Notes under the pieces: generated by a model
What the model was told of the DNA's origin: nothing
The model's input: the letters and a program-made list of their open reading frames with translations, nothing else
The model's database searches: none
Shown here: piece after piece, positions 1-13,871 of the stretch
How positions within the stretch are numbered: position 1 is the stretch's first letter
How the letters are laid out: every line of letters begins with the position of its first letter
Assembly: GCF_024323335.1 (NCBI RefSeq)
Contig: NC_066585.1
Location: 345,965,846 to 346,029,845 of the forward strand
Length of the DNA: 64,000 bases
From: Lathyrus oleraceus
Lineage: Eukaryota; Streptophyta; Magnoliopsida; Fabales; Fabaceae
Direction: 5' to 3'
Position numbers and translations under genes: made by a program

Positions 1-1440
1 TACAATAAGCATCTCATAATTTTGCAAATGGCCATGGTCGAAAACTTACCAAACTTGATGAACAGTTGTGATTCTGATGTTGTTTGGCCGTATGCACTTG
101 AAACAGATGCTTTAACAACTCCCAGGAGGTGAATGGTGAAGTTGTTTTGGCTCAATGATGCTTGGAATGGGTGCACACGAGTTCTGCCATTAAAGGAGCT
201 TTGTGTAGCAGCAGCATGGTAAGGCTTTACAGTTCAGGAATGGAGTTTGAAAATGCTTCACAAGTGTTGGCAAAGGATGGAATCAGCAAGCAAACTCGTG
301 CTCCTTTGGAGGTTTTAGCAAAAAATGCAAAAATGAGAAAAATGCCAATCTTGAGAGAATGATATTTTTTGTGTTATGGAGGCAGCTGCTAGGGTTTCTA
401 AGTGACAGAAAATCATGAATATATCTGCTGTTTTGTGGTACTAATGATGGTTCATGAAAATATGGAGTAGAGTGGGTGAAAAGTGTACTTTCTTTCCAAT
501 TTTCAAGCAACTAGGTAATGGCTATGTGTACTGCATAAAAATGGGCTTGCAACAAGTCATAAACCACATTTCTGAACTATTTCAATTGGCCAAATGGTTT
601 AAAAATGATTATTTTGAAAAGTCAAAATTCAACTCACTTGAAATTAATTAAGGCAAGTTCAAAAATGCCATTTTGCATGGTGATGTTTTGGTGAAAGATG
701 ATGGCATATTTGGAAAGAGGGGATCAAATGTGACTTGTAGGAAAAAACCCCACCCAAATTGGCCAAATGGTTTGAGAGATATGGCCTTTTGAAGTTCAAG
801 AATTTCTGAAAATGATTTGATCATAACTTGCCAACCATACATGGGAATTGAGTGTTCTTGGACTTTTTGGAAATGGGAGAACAAGATCTTCAACTTTCAT
901 GTTGGGCAAAAATTCATTTGAAGCTTGTATCATGATGTAAGTTTGAGGATCAAGACTTTCCATTTTGGGCAGGTTTCAATTACAGGTCCAGTTTCCATTT
1001 TTGGAAATTTCTGATCTGGCTTCAAATTCTTCCATGATGGTGTTTGACATGATATATGAGGCCTATTTGGACATGAATGAGCTCTCTCAAACCAAATCCA
1101 ACCATAAAATCAGACACAGTTGACCAAGTTTGACTTTTTAGGGTTTCTGACTGACTGTGCATTGACTGATGACTTCTGAACATCCAATCCTTGACCAAAA
1201 CACTTCAAATGGATCCCCAAGTCATGTGAACATGTTGGACCAACCCTAGGGCCTTGGCTTAATGGAATTTGTACTTGCTTGCTTGACTGACTGATCTCCT
1301 GACCAATTTGACCTAATTTCTTGATTGACTTGCACTTGAGGCAAATAGGACAATGCAATGCTATGCAGTGGACCATGTTATGTCATGACCTAATATGAGA
1401 ATGTATGTACAATGATAGGTGCAAATTTGAGGTGTTACAG
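1..1440 (-). repeat. 3' LTR of the left Ogre/Tat element (incomplete at the window edge)
   Basis: In minus orientation the LTR starts at 1440 with TGTAACACC and runs off the left edge. Positions 362-1440 match 5566-6644 almost exactly, while 1-361 has no counterpart in the truncated 5' LTR. No protein-coding potential is credible here; the short ORFs occur identically in both LTR copies. Confidence 0.85.
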
Positions 1441-1460
1441 CTGCCCCTATTCAATCAGCT
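1441..1460 (-). other. Polypurine tract of the left Ogre/Tat element
   Basis: On the minus strand the bases just before the 3' LTR read AGGGGCAGC and are followed immediately by TGTAACACC. Position and purine content fit the plus-strand priming site of an LTR retrotransposon. Confidence 0.6.
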
Positions 1461-1599
1461 GGGAACCCGAATGGATGAGAGCAACGGCTGTCAGACTTTC
1501 AGGGTAAACAGGGATTGAATACCAAGAACCGTAGAAATTTGCACTCTGCTGGATATGATACAAAAAGAACCACGTCATTTAACGATGACGCCTGCAATT

Positions 1600-2610
1600 G
1601 ACAACTTCAGAAAGGCGAAACCATTTACCGATGGTTAGAAACTGGTAACTTGATATTTACCGATATCAACTTCAGCAAGACCATTTACCGATGGCTGTTG
1701 GGAAACAAATCTGATGTAAAAAGAAGCAAGACCATTTACGGATGGCTACTGCAACTGGGGATCTGATATTTACCGATATCGAAGAAAACGGGGCCATTTA
1801 CCGATGGCGGATAAAACTGGGCATTCAATATTTACCGATATCGAAGCATACCGGGCCATTTACCGATGGCGTGTCCACTTGAGGAGGAACAAAATCTTTG
1901 TGGTGCAATCAGACAAGACGTTTACCGACGACTTCTGGAGATCTTGATTTTACTAACAAGGAAACAAAGCATGACCAGACATTTACCGGTGACTGGGATG
2001 AGACTCGATGTTTACCGACATCGAAAGATGATGTTTACCGACATCCAAAAACGACCAGACATTTACCGATGACCGGGGAACACTTTACTAAGGGAAAAAA
2101 CAAATATTTGCAACTGGAAACCAGATAGGACATTTACCGATGACTCTACTGGGGATTTCTAGCTGGGGATTATCAGACATTTACCGATGACTGCAGAAAA
2201 GACTCGATGTTTACTGACATCGAAAGATGATGTTTACCGACATCAAAAAATGACCAGACATTTACCGATGACTGGGGTGAGACTCGATGTTTACTGACAT
2301 CAAAACAATGATGACCAGACATTTTACTGATGACTGGGGAGAATACCCGATGTTTACAGACACCGAAACAATGGCATTTACCGACACCAAAAATGATGAC
2401 CAGACATTTACCGATGACTGGGGAGAATACCCGATGTTTACAGACACCGAAACAATGGTGTTTACCGACACCAAAAATGATGACCAGACATTTACCGATG
2501 ACTGGGGAGAATACCCGATGTTTACAGACACCGAAACAATGGTGTTTACCGACACCAAACAAAGAAACACAAGCGAGTGCTAGTATGACACTTACCGGTA
2601 TCACAAGAAC
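1600..2610 (-). repeat. Tandem repeats in the Ogre/Tat 3' UTR (TTTACCGATG family)
   Basis: The block TTTACCGATG or TTTACCGACA recurs throughout, first as irregular short units and then, from about 2314 to 2560, as an 84-bp monomer present about three times with very few differences. Because 84 is divisible by three, overlapping ORFs appear on both strands; these are repeat artefacts. The array lies in the 3' untranslated part of the element, downstream of the integrase stop codon. Confidence 0.8.
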
Positions 2611-4025
2611 GACTTTTTAGATATGTCAAGGCAAGGTTGACCACTTGCTGGGGGTCTCACTGGGGAGAAACAAACTTTCTGTCACCAACGGGTGAGGTAA
2701 TAAACCTCTGTGGGGATATCAATCCTGAATGCTGTCAAGAGCAACTGTAGCAGACTTGCTGTGTTGATGTTGAATGAAATGATCCGCCTCTGCCGGGGAT
2801 ACGGTCTGATTGGGTTAACACATGAATGCATATGTTTGAATTTTTCTATGGCGTAATGCTCCATATTGAATGGGAATGCTACGCAATTTGAGGATGCAAT
2901 GATCACTAAAATGCAAAAATGCAAAAATGATGAAAAACTCCGGCTGGGGAGCCAAAACTGATCGGATACTCCAACTCTGCGGGGAGACTCTGCAGGGAGA
3001 GCAACGACTTCTCACTCATGTTGGGAGAATAGCACTGTTGTTGGGGAAAGGTAAACTCCGCTGGGGATATCCTTCAGTCCACAGATAGGATAAATGTTGG
3101 AGATAAATTTCAATGAACCTGCCTCACTCGGGGAGGAAATCGGCAAATACAGGCCTGCTGGGGATGGGCAATCCTTAGATCTGTTGGGGAATAGAAGGCA
3201 CTATCCACAGACGTCTCCGCAGGGGAACATAGCTCTGATAGCTTCCAAACTTGCTTGGGGAAAATATCTGCTGAGGAAACGTCCTCACAGACGCCAACCT
3301 GAAAAACAGCACAACAAAATGCCCCCAGGGGATACATGGACAAGATACGCTCAAGTGTCCTCAACATTCAAAATGATTTTCAAATGTTTTGTCTTTTTGC
3401 ACGTTATTGTGTAGCCTTCATGTTCTTATATGCAATGCTTATCAAAAATTCGGACATTTTTGCAAACAAAACAGTAAAAATAAAACAAAAGAGCCATTTA
3501 TCTGAATAACGACTTTTATTGATTGAAAATGTGCCTGAAGAGGCGAATACATTGGGAGGCAATTCCTAGAAAGAGGTAATTGCGCGTAAAAGGAAAAATC
3601 TATCCTAATGGCAACGTGAACACGGCATCCACTATTTCCCAATTCTGTTATAACTCACAGATCATCAGTTTTCCTCCCAACTCCTTGCTTTCTGAGAAGA
3701 ATGACTGGACGGATCACATCTTTCGAGATGGCAGACGACAAAGCTCGATGAAGTATAGACAACTCAGACTGTAGTCTTCGCTTTAATCCCTCTTTTGCCT
3801 GGATCGCCCTTTCGGGTTTTCAATCCACCGGGATACCCATTTTTGCCTAAGCCGCCCTTGCGGGTTTTCGACTTACCGGGTGTACAAATCCTTTTCATTT
3901 TTATCCCTAATTTTTGCCCGAACCTTTTCTTTCTGTTTTTTTTGTTTTGTTTTTTTTTTTTTTTGGTTCGCCGGGATGCCCCTTTTTTGCCTGGACTCTT
4001 TTTTCTTTTTGTCCAGCGGGTCAAT
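2611..4025 (-). other. Remaining 3' UTR of the left Ogre/Tat element
   Basis: The stretch between the integrase stop codon and the tandem array has no convincing ORF. It contains many GCTGGGGA/GCGGGGA-type short motifs (about 2640-3330) and a T-rich segment with repeated CCGGGATACC/CCTTGCGGGTTTTCGAC modules (about 3785-4020). The lysine/arginine-rich reading on the minus strand of the latter is low-complexity and is not annotated. Confidence 0.6.
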
Positions 4026-5714
4026 TTATGCGAAGTATTTTTTGACTACATCTGAGTTAACAGGAGACGGAAAATCTTCACCATCCATAGTTGTAAGCAT
4101 CAAGGCTCCACCGGAGAAGATCTTCTTCACAACATACGGACCTTCATAATTAGGAGTCCACTTGCCCCTGTTATCTGCACCGGGAGGGAGGATCCTCTTC
4201 AAAACTAGATCACCGATCTGATAGCTTCGAGGACGCACTTTCTGATCAAAGGCTCGCTTCATCCTTCGCTGATACAACTGTCCATGACATACAGCTGCTA
4301 GCCGTCTCTCTTCGATAAGGCTCAACTCGTTAAACCTTGTTCGAATCCACTCGGCTTCGTCCAGCTTGACATCCAATAAAACTCTCAGAGAAGGAATCTC
4401 CACTTCAACAGGTAGGACAGCTTCCATACCATACACAAGGGAGTAAGGGGTTGCCCCGGTCGACGTACGTACTGAGGTACGGTACCCATGCAAAGCGAAA
4501 GGCAGCATCTCATGCCAATCCTTGTACGTAACGACCATCTTCTGCACAATCTTCTTGATATTCTTGTTTGCCGCTTCTACAGCACCATTCATCTTCGGTC
4601 TGTAAGGAGAAGAATTGTGATGTTCAATCTTGAAATCTTTACAAAGCTCTTTCATCATCTTGTTGTTGAGATTCGAACCATTGTCAGTGATGATTCTCTC
4701 AGGAACTCCATAACGACATATGATTTCTTTCTTGATGAACCGGGTAACCACTTGTTTGGTAACGTTAGCATAGGAAGCTGCTTCCACCCATTTGGTGAAA
4801 TAGTCAATCGCAACCAAGATGAAGCGATGTCCATTCGAAGCAGTAGGCTCAATCTTCCCAATCATATCAATGCCCCACATGGCAAACGGCCAAGGCGAAT
4901 TCATGACATTTAGAGGGCTTGGTGGTACGTGCACCTTATCAGCATAAATTTGACACTTATGGCACTTCCGAGCATACTTGAAACAATCGGATTCCATAGT
5001 CATCCAGTAATAACCCGCTCTCAACAATTTCTTAGCCATTGCATGTCCGCCGGCATGCGTACCGAAGGAACCTTCATGAACTTCCTGCATTAACATGTCC
5101 GCCTCGGGTCTGTCCACGCATCTGAGCAAGACCATGTCAAAGTTTCTCTTATACAGCACATCATCCTGATTCAAATAGAAGCTTCCAGCTAGCCTCCTCA
5201 GGGTTTTCTTGTCATTCTTCGACGCACCTTCAGGATACTCCTGAGTCTTGAGGAAGTTCTTGATGTCATAATACCACGGCTTCTCATCACCCACAACAGA
5301 CTCGGCTGCAAACACATACGCAGGCCTCTCGAGTCGATTCACCGCAACATGTGGCACATGATTCCACCAATGAACTTTGATCATAGACGACAAAGTTGCC
5401 AAAGCATCAGCCATCTGATTCTCATCCCGGGGGACATGGTACAACTTCACCTTCTTGAAGAACGTCAGTATTCTTCTGGTGTAATCTCTATATGGAATCA
5501 AATGCGGCTGATTCGTATTCCAATCTCCATTGACTTGATTGACCACTAGAGCTGAATCTCCAAATATATTTTTTGTGTTATGGAGGCAGCTGCTAGGGTT
5601 TCTAAGTGACAGAAAATCATGAATATATCTGTTGTTTTGTGGTACTAATGATGGTTCATGAAAATATGGAGTAGAGTGGGTGAAAAGTGTACTTTCTTTC
5701 CAATTTTCAAGCAA
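4026..5714 (-). pseudogene. Ogre/Tat pol fragment: RNase H C-terminus plus complete integrase, fused to LTR sequence
   Basis: The open frame is 562 codons. Residues 1-50 are translated LTR; genuine pol begins at residue 51 (FGDSALVVNQ), the second half of the additional RNase H typical of Tat elements, ending with PRDENQMADALATL near 95-107. Integrase follows: an HHCC zinc-binding region (H213, H220 or H224, C251, C254) and the catalytic triad D283 (GIDMIG), D344 (TDNGS) and E380 (GAVEAAN). The C-terminus (PVNSDVVKKYFA) looks complete. The integrase reading is undamaged, but there is no gag, protease or reverse transcriptase, and the first codons derive from a deletion junction. The protein would process cDNA ends and join them to nuclear DNA. 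Whether anything is translated is unknown. Confidence 0.85.
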
Positions 5715-6644
5715 CTAGGTAATGGCTATGTGTACTGCATAAAAATGGGCTTGCAACAAGTCATAAACCACATTTCTGAACTATTTCAATTGGCCAAATG
5801 GTTTAAAAATGATTATTTTGAAAAGTCAAAATTCAACTCACTTGAAATTAATTAAGGCAAGTTCAAAAATGCCATTTTGCATGGTGATGTTTTGGTGAAA
5901 GATGATGACATATTTGGAAAGAGGGGATCAAATGTGACTTGTAGGAAAAAACCCCACCCAAATTGGCCAAATGGTTTGAGAGATATGGCCTTTTGAAGTT
6001 CAAGAATTTCTGAAAATGATTTGATCATAACTTGCCAACCATACATGGGAATTGAGTGTTCTTGGACTTTTTGGAAATTGGAGAACAAGATCTTCAACTT
6101 TCATGTTGGGCAAAAATTCATTTGAAGCTTGTATCATGATGTAAGTTTGAGGATCAAGACTTTCCATTTTGGGCAGGTTTCAATTACAGGTCCAGTTTCC
6201 ATTTTTGGAAATTTCTGATCTGGCTTCAAATTCTTCCATGATGGTGTTTGACATGATATATGAGGCCTATTTGGACATGAATGAGCTCTCTCAAACCAAA
6301 TCCAACCATAAAATCAGACACAGTTGACCAAGTTTGACTTTTTAGGGTTTCTGACTGACTGTGCATTGACTGATGACTTCTGAACATCCAATCCTTGACC
6401 AAAACACTTCAAATGGATCCCCAAGTCATGTGAACATGTTGGACCAACCCTAGGGCCTTGGCTTAATGGAATTTGTACTTGCTTGCTTGACTGACTGATC
6501 TCCTGACCAGTTTGACCTAATTTCTTGATTGACTTGCACTTGAGGCAAATAGGACAATGCAATGCTATGCAGTGGACCATGTTATGTCATGACCTAATAT
6601 GAGAATGTATGTACAATGATAGGTGCAAATTTGAGGTGTTACAC
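5566..6644 (-). repeat. Truncated 5' LTR of the left Ogre/Tat element
   Basis: This is a 1079-bp direct repeat of 362-1440 with about four substitutions seen by eye. It begins at 6644 (minus) with TGTAACACCTC and is cut off at about 5566, where it joins RNase H coding sequence. The shared bases ATAT at the junction are compatible with microhomology-mediated deletion. Confidence 0.85.
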
Positions 6645-6770
6645 AACCAAAATGTAACCATCATTGACGAGATCAAGAACATCTTAAGCGCCAAACAACA
6701 CACGCATCTGAATCATCCACCGATTATAGTTCTTGCCATCAATCACTGAAAGCTTAGTACTCAAATTACG
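6645..6770 (-). pseudogene. Copia gag N-terminal fragment with one stop codon
   Basis: The minus-strand translation gives the conserved gag start (SVIDGKNYNRW, then RVLFGA, stop, DVLDLVNDGY). The TAA replaces the residue that is usually Gln in related gags. No functional protein is expected; the piece is useful mainly because it marks the target site of the Ogre/Tat insertion. Confidence 0.65.
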
Positions 6771-7836
6771 TTTCTGTTCATCTTTAACTTTGTGGAAATC
6801 ACTCAGACCTCACCAAATACTAGTGTATCCCATTCCCGCATAATCAAGAAATGTGATTATGTTACTATTTTGATTCAGAAATTCAACACAAATTCAAAAA
6901 ACGAAATCAATCACACAACACCTCACCGTTTCACTCGTGTTTCCCTGTGGATCTGAACTAGAGCTCTAGATATCAATTTTTGGTGCACAAGATGAAGAAG
7001 ATGAAAATGGAAGAAGAAAGAGAATAGATAATAACAAACTTCCACTACTATGCTAAAACGGTTACAACAAAATGGTTGCACACACGCTGCACTATAATAC
7101 TTAGTGGATACAAATGTTGAGAGCTACAATACTATATATACACAAATAATAATGTAACGTAGGCGAAATACTAAAATACTTAATTATCCTTCAACAATTA
7201 TTGTGAAAAAAGACATTGAAGCACTGAGAATTGTTGGAATTAATTTAATAATAAATATACAAACATGTTAAATAACAAATTTTAAAACTATAATCTTACT
7301 TTATTGCCGAAACCATATGAGCATATATATAAACTGGGATCTACAAAATATTAATTTATCAAGGATTGATATTAGGAGTATCTGAATAAATGAATCATTG
7401 ACACGACAACTTTATACTTTCCTAAACACACAAAGTAAAAAGAGACAAATGATGAGCACCTGTTGATTTATGGTTCTTTTTCAACCGGTACTCCTAATAT
7501 CTTGAACTCTCTCCAAATGGGGAGAAGAGGTATAATGCATGTGTACGGTATATTAGGAGCCATAGCCTACATATAGGTTGATGGTCAATTAGAGTTCCCA
7601 TTATTCTAAAATGGATCATTCTGACATCCACTCATATTTGAGCTCATATTTAATTAATCAATTAATTAATAATTTTAAATAGAAATTTAATTAGCCTTTT
7701 AAATTTATTTTACCACTTAATCAATTAAGGCTCTTAATTTTGATAAATAATTAATATAATTAAAATATATATGCCCACATAGTAATTATTAGAATATAAT
7801 AACTAAATAATATTTAAATTATAAAATATTCCAACA
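6645..7836 (-). mobile_element. Copia-type retrotransposon fragment: gag start, primer site and LTR
   Basis: Reading on the minus strand from 7836, an LTR begins TGTTGGAATATTTT and runs to about 6980. At 6961-6978 a degenerate initiator-Met primer site follows (TTGATATC then TAGAGCTC, compare TGGTATCAGAGC). From about 6770 to 6645 comes gag coding sequence with SVIDGKNYNRWMIQMRVLFGA, then a stop codon, then DVLDLVNDGYILV. This is the N-terminal region of plant copia gag. The gag is cut at 6645 by the Ogre/Tat insertion and its continuation is beyond the left edge of the window. The in-frame TAA shows that the element was already decaying. Confidence 0.7.
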
Positions 7837-7850
7837 ATCTCCCACTTGGG
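7837..7850 (-). other. Polypurine tract next to the copia LTR
   Basis: On the minus strand CCAAGTGGGAGAT directly precedes the LTR start TGTTGGAATATT at 7836. This is a standard copia polypurine tract, so the same LTR has a tract on one side and a primer site on the other. Confidence 0.6.
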
Positions 7851-11284
<3,434 letters not shown>

Positions 11285-11593
11285 TGGGATCATATAAATG
11301 ACGAGCACCTGTTAGTTTGTGATTCTTCCACAACTGATACTCTTAATGCTTTGAACTCTCTTCATATGGGGAGAATAGGTATATTTTCTATCTACGGTAT
11401 ATTGGGGACTATAGCCTATATGTAGGATGATGACCAATTAGGGTTTCCATATTCTAAAATGGGTGATCCTGACCTTCATTCATATTTGAACTCATATTCA
11501 ATTAATTAATTAATAATTATTAAATAAAAATTTAATTAATCTTTTAAATTTATTTAACCATTTAATTAATTAACTCTTAATTTTAATAAATTA

Positions 11594-11632
<39 letters not shown>

Positions 11633-11678
11633 AAAATATAATAATTAAATAATATTTAAATTATAAAATATTTCAACA
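11285..11678 (-). repeat. Partial second copia LTR (direct repeat of about 7445-7836)
   Basis: On the minus strand it starts TGTTGAAATATTTTATAATT and follows the LTR at 7836 downwards for about 390 bp, with many substitutions and small gaps. Shared landmarks are CACCTGTT, TTGAACTCTCT, ATGGGGAGAA and TACGGTATATT. Below about 11285 the similarity stops. A short (TA)n run is present at about 11596-11627. Confidence 0.6.
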
Positions 11679-12668
11679 AATATAACTTCGAATCATAAGA
11701 GAAAAAAATAACAAAGAAATATGAGAGGGAAAAACACATAAGAATCATAAAAAAATACATTGAAGCATGAGAAAACAAATCAGCCAAATTTAAAAAAAAA
11801 AACATGATGCATAAGAGAACAAATCAACACCCAAAACAGACATTGAAGCATCAAGAGAAAAATACATTACGAAAAAACATGGAAAAATAGATCGTTCCAT
11901 GCATTTTTTTCAATGCTTCTTAAACATGGAAAAATATTGAACTCGAACCCGTGCATACATTTTTTGAAAATGCTTTAAGAAACCATTTCAAGTGAAAAAT
12001 AATATACCACAATGAAAATCATCATATACACACAAATATTGTTGCAAGCAAGGTTAACCATATGTTAATCTAGAATCTACAACATGACATGCATTAAAGA
12101 AGCATTTGAAAACAAGAAAGAATTGATTAAGAAAGCTTTACCACATTGTTAAGATTGGTAGACTCAGATTGAAAAATATTTGATCACTATTTTTCATGTT
12201 ATGCTTCTTTGCTCTATTCTTCGTTCTTTGCATGGCTTTGTTCTTAATAGATAGTTCTTGAATACAGAGAAAGAAAGAGGATTGTGTGTAGAGTAGAGAG
12301 AAAATAAATAGTTTAGATCATACATATCGGTGGTGATTCATCTTTCTTTCATAAATATCGGTTATTATGTCAGTAAATTATGGATATTCATGTTACTGAA
12401 AATATTGATCAATGTAGATACGATCTTACACTAAAATTTTGTAAGAAATATGAATATAAAATTAATTTAAGATATATTATAGTGTTTAATGGGATCATTT
12501 TAAAACTTTAGATGAGTTATATGAATATTTAATAAATATTTAGAATTGTTTAAATAATTGCAATGCGTGAAATATTATAAAAAAATTTATAGATCCATTT
12601 AAAGAATCCAATTGAGTGGATGTTATTAGTGTATTCTTGAATAGTCAAGACAAATGAAAGTTTTGTGT
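11679..12668. other. AT-rich spacer, no gene recognised
   Basis: Contains repeated short phrases such as ACATTGAAGCAT and a small inverted repeat around 11895-11985, but no ORF with family resemblance on either strand. Pieces such as ACATTGAAGCA also occur near 7214 in the copia LTR, so part of it may be retroelement debris. Confidence 0.4.
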
Positions 12669-12677
12669 GCAAATTGA
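12669..12677. repeat. Left target-site duplication of MULE 1
   Basis: GCAAATTGA, identical to 19036-19044 on the other side of the element. Confidence 0.92.
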
Positions 12678-13110
12678 GAGTTTTTTTTCAGCCTTGCCCT
12701 TTATTTGAAATTTTTTATCCAATATGTCCCAGTCTGAAAATAATTTCCCAATCTACCCCTTTTTCCTTGTGTACTCGCCACTTTAATGGACGAGGGGCTG
12801 AAGGCCCAATTTGCGTAATAAGCGCTCGTCACTTCAATGGACGAGGTCATGAAGAAGACTTCTTTTTTTTATTTTTTAATATTTTAAATACTTTATTAAA
12901 TACTAATAATAATTAATATAATTGATTTTTAATTATTAATTCTATATTTAATTAATATAATTGATTTAATTAAAAATAATAATAATTTTTTTATAAAAAA
13001 ATATTTAAAATAAATTGTAAATAATTATAGTTTTTCATGATAATAAAAAAATTATGATATTATTATTTTTAAAATATTAATAAAAAAAATGATTAATTTT
13101 TAGAATATTA
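12678..13110 (+). repeat. Left terminal inverted repeat of MULE 1
   Basis: Matches the reverse complement of about 18604-19035 from GAGTTTTT through the AT-rich inner part (TGATTAATTTTTAGAA). It contains two copies of the CTCGTC-N9-GACGAG dyad (near 12774 and 12828). Confidence 0.9.
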
Positions 13111-13272
13111 ATAATAGAAATAATTTGTGTCTTATATATTAATAATAAAATTGATATGTTTCCCTCCAAAATGTCAATAATTTTTTGTGAATGATATCTT
13201 TCCCGCCAAAAAGTTTTTGTGTTTGTACTGTCTCGGCCAATGATTGGCCGAGTATTCAACTATTAATTTTTG

Positions 13273-13280
13273 TATAAATA
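13273..13280 (+). promoter_or_regulatory. TATA box of the PB1-like ORF
   Basis: TATAAATA, about 54 bp before the ATG at 13334, just inside the left TIR. The spacing suits a plant core promoter with a short leader. Confidence 0.5.
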
Positions 13281-13333
13281 GCAGAACTTGTAGAAATGTA
13301 ACTCAGACCACCAAATCCTTTCTTTAGGTCAGA

Positions 13334-13654
13334 ATGTCTGTTTGTGGTCTTGTATTTTATGGACACGGTGAAAAAATGAGTGTTTGCCTTGATCCGCAAT
13401 GAAATTTCAGAACACTGATTTCAGCCATCCACACTGGCTTCCGACAGTTGGGCGGGCGTCGTATGAAGGTGAGAAAAGTAGAGTATCGTTGTCCATACAT
13501 AATGTTGACTGATGCAAGCCCCGATGGTACGTACATGTATTACCTGGATCGTATAGAAAATGATGAAGATGTTCAGTGTATGTTTTCGGCACATAGTGGT
13601 GAAGTTAATGGAGGAGTTGAAGGTCCACTTGTGTTGGTTGTTGTGGTTGATTAG
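13334..13654 (+). pseudogene. PB1-like small ORF of MULE 1, one in-frame stop
   Basis: From the ATG at 13334 a single frame runs 107 codons to the TAG at 13652-13654, broken only by a TGA at codon 23. The sequence begins MSVCGLVFYGHGEKMSVCL and ends with DEDVQCMFSAHSGEVNGG then a hydrophobic LVLVVVVD tail. It resembles the PB1-like N-terminal module of many MULE transposases (start MSSS..INVHCNGE, end DEDVEYMF in MULE 2). In MULE 2 this module is at the N-terminus of the transposase gene; here it is a separate gene on the opposite strand at the far end, convergent with the transposase. Possible roles are protein-protein contact with the transposase or an independent accessory factor (inference). 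The stop could be a simple CGA to TGA change. Confidence 0.55.
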
Positions 13655-13871
13655 TTTTTTAATTACCAGTTGTGTTGGTTGTTGTTGTTGTTTAGTTAAT
13701 GTGGTCTTACTTTGTAACCATAACCCTTTGATTAACAAATGTATTTCATAAATGTTTGTTCCCAAAAGACATTAGAAATACACAATGGTTTATATATATT
13801 ACGTGCATAGTAGTTAATAAAGAAATAAAAAAACATAATCATCTGAACGGATATTTAAAACAACAACATAA

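Larger units (their letters stand above)
1..6644 (-). mobile_element. Deleted Ogre/Tat-type Ty3/gypsy retrotransposon, left end outside the window
   Basis: The element reads on the minus strand from 6644 downwards. It begins TGTAACACCTCAAA, the terminal sequence expected of Ogre/Tat LTRs, and the same LTR recurs at 1-1440. Between the two copies lie the C-terminal part of pol (RNase H and integrase) and a long repeat-rich 3' UTR. Primer site, gag, protease and reverse transcriptase are missing, because the 5' LTR is joined directly to the RNase H coding sequence near 5566. It is therefore a non-autonomous deletion derivative. The two shared 1079-bp LTR segments differ at about four positions by eye, so the insertion is young. 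The right flank (from 6645) is the gag of a copia element. Confidence 0.85.

Noticed and set aside
283..893. Short ORFs in the left LTR (also at 5658-6097)
   Set aside because: They repeat in both LTR copies, are low in information and lack family resemblance.
2173..2604. Overlapping ORFs on both strands in the left Ogre 3' UTR
   Set aside because: They arise from an 84-bp tandem repeat divisible by three; no family resemblance and equal openness on both strands.
3764..4055. Lys/Arg-rich minus-strand and Phe-rich plus-strand ORFs
   Set aside because: Low-complexity T-rich sequence of the Ogre 3' UTR.
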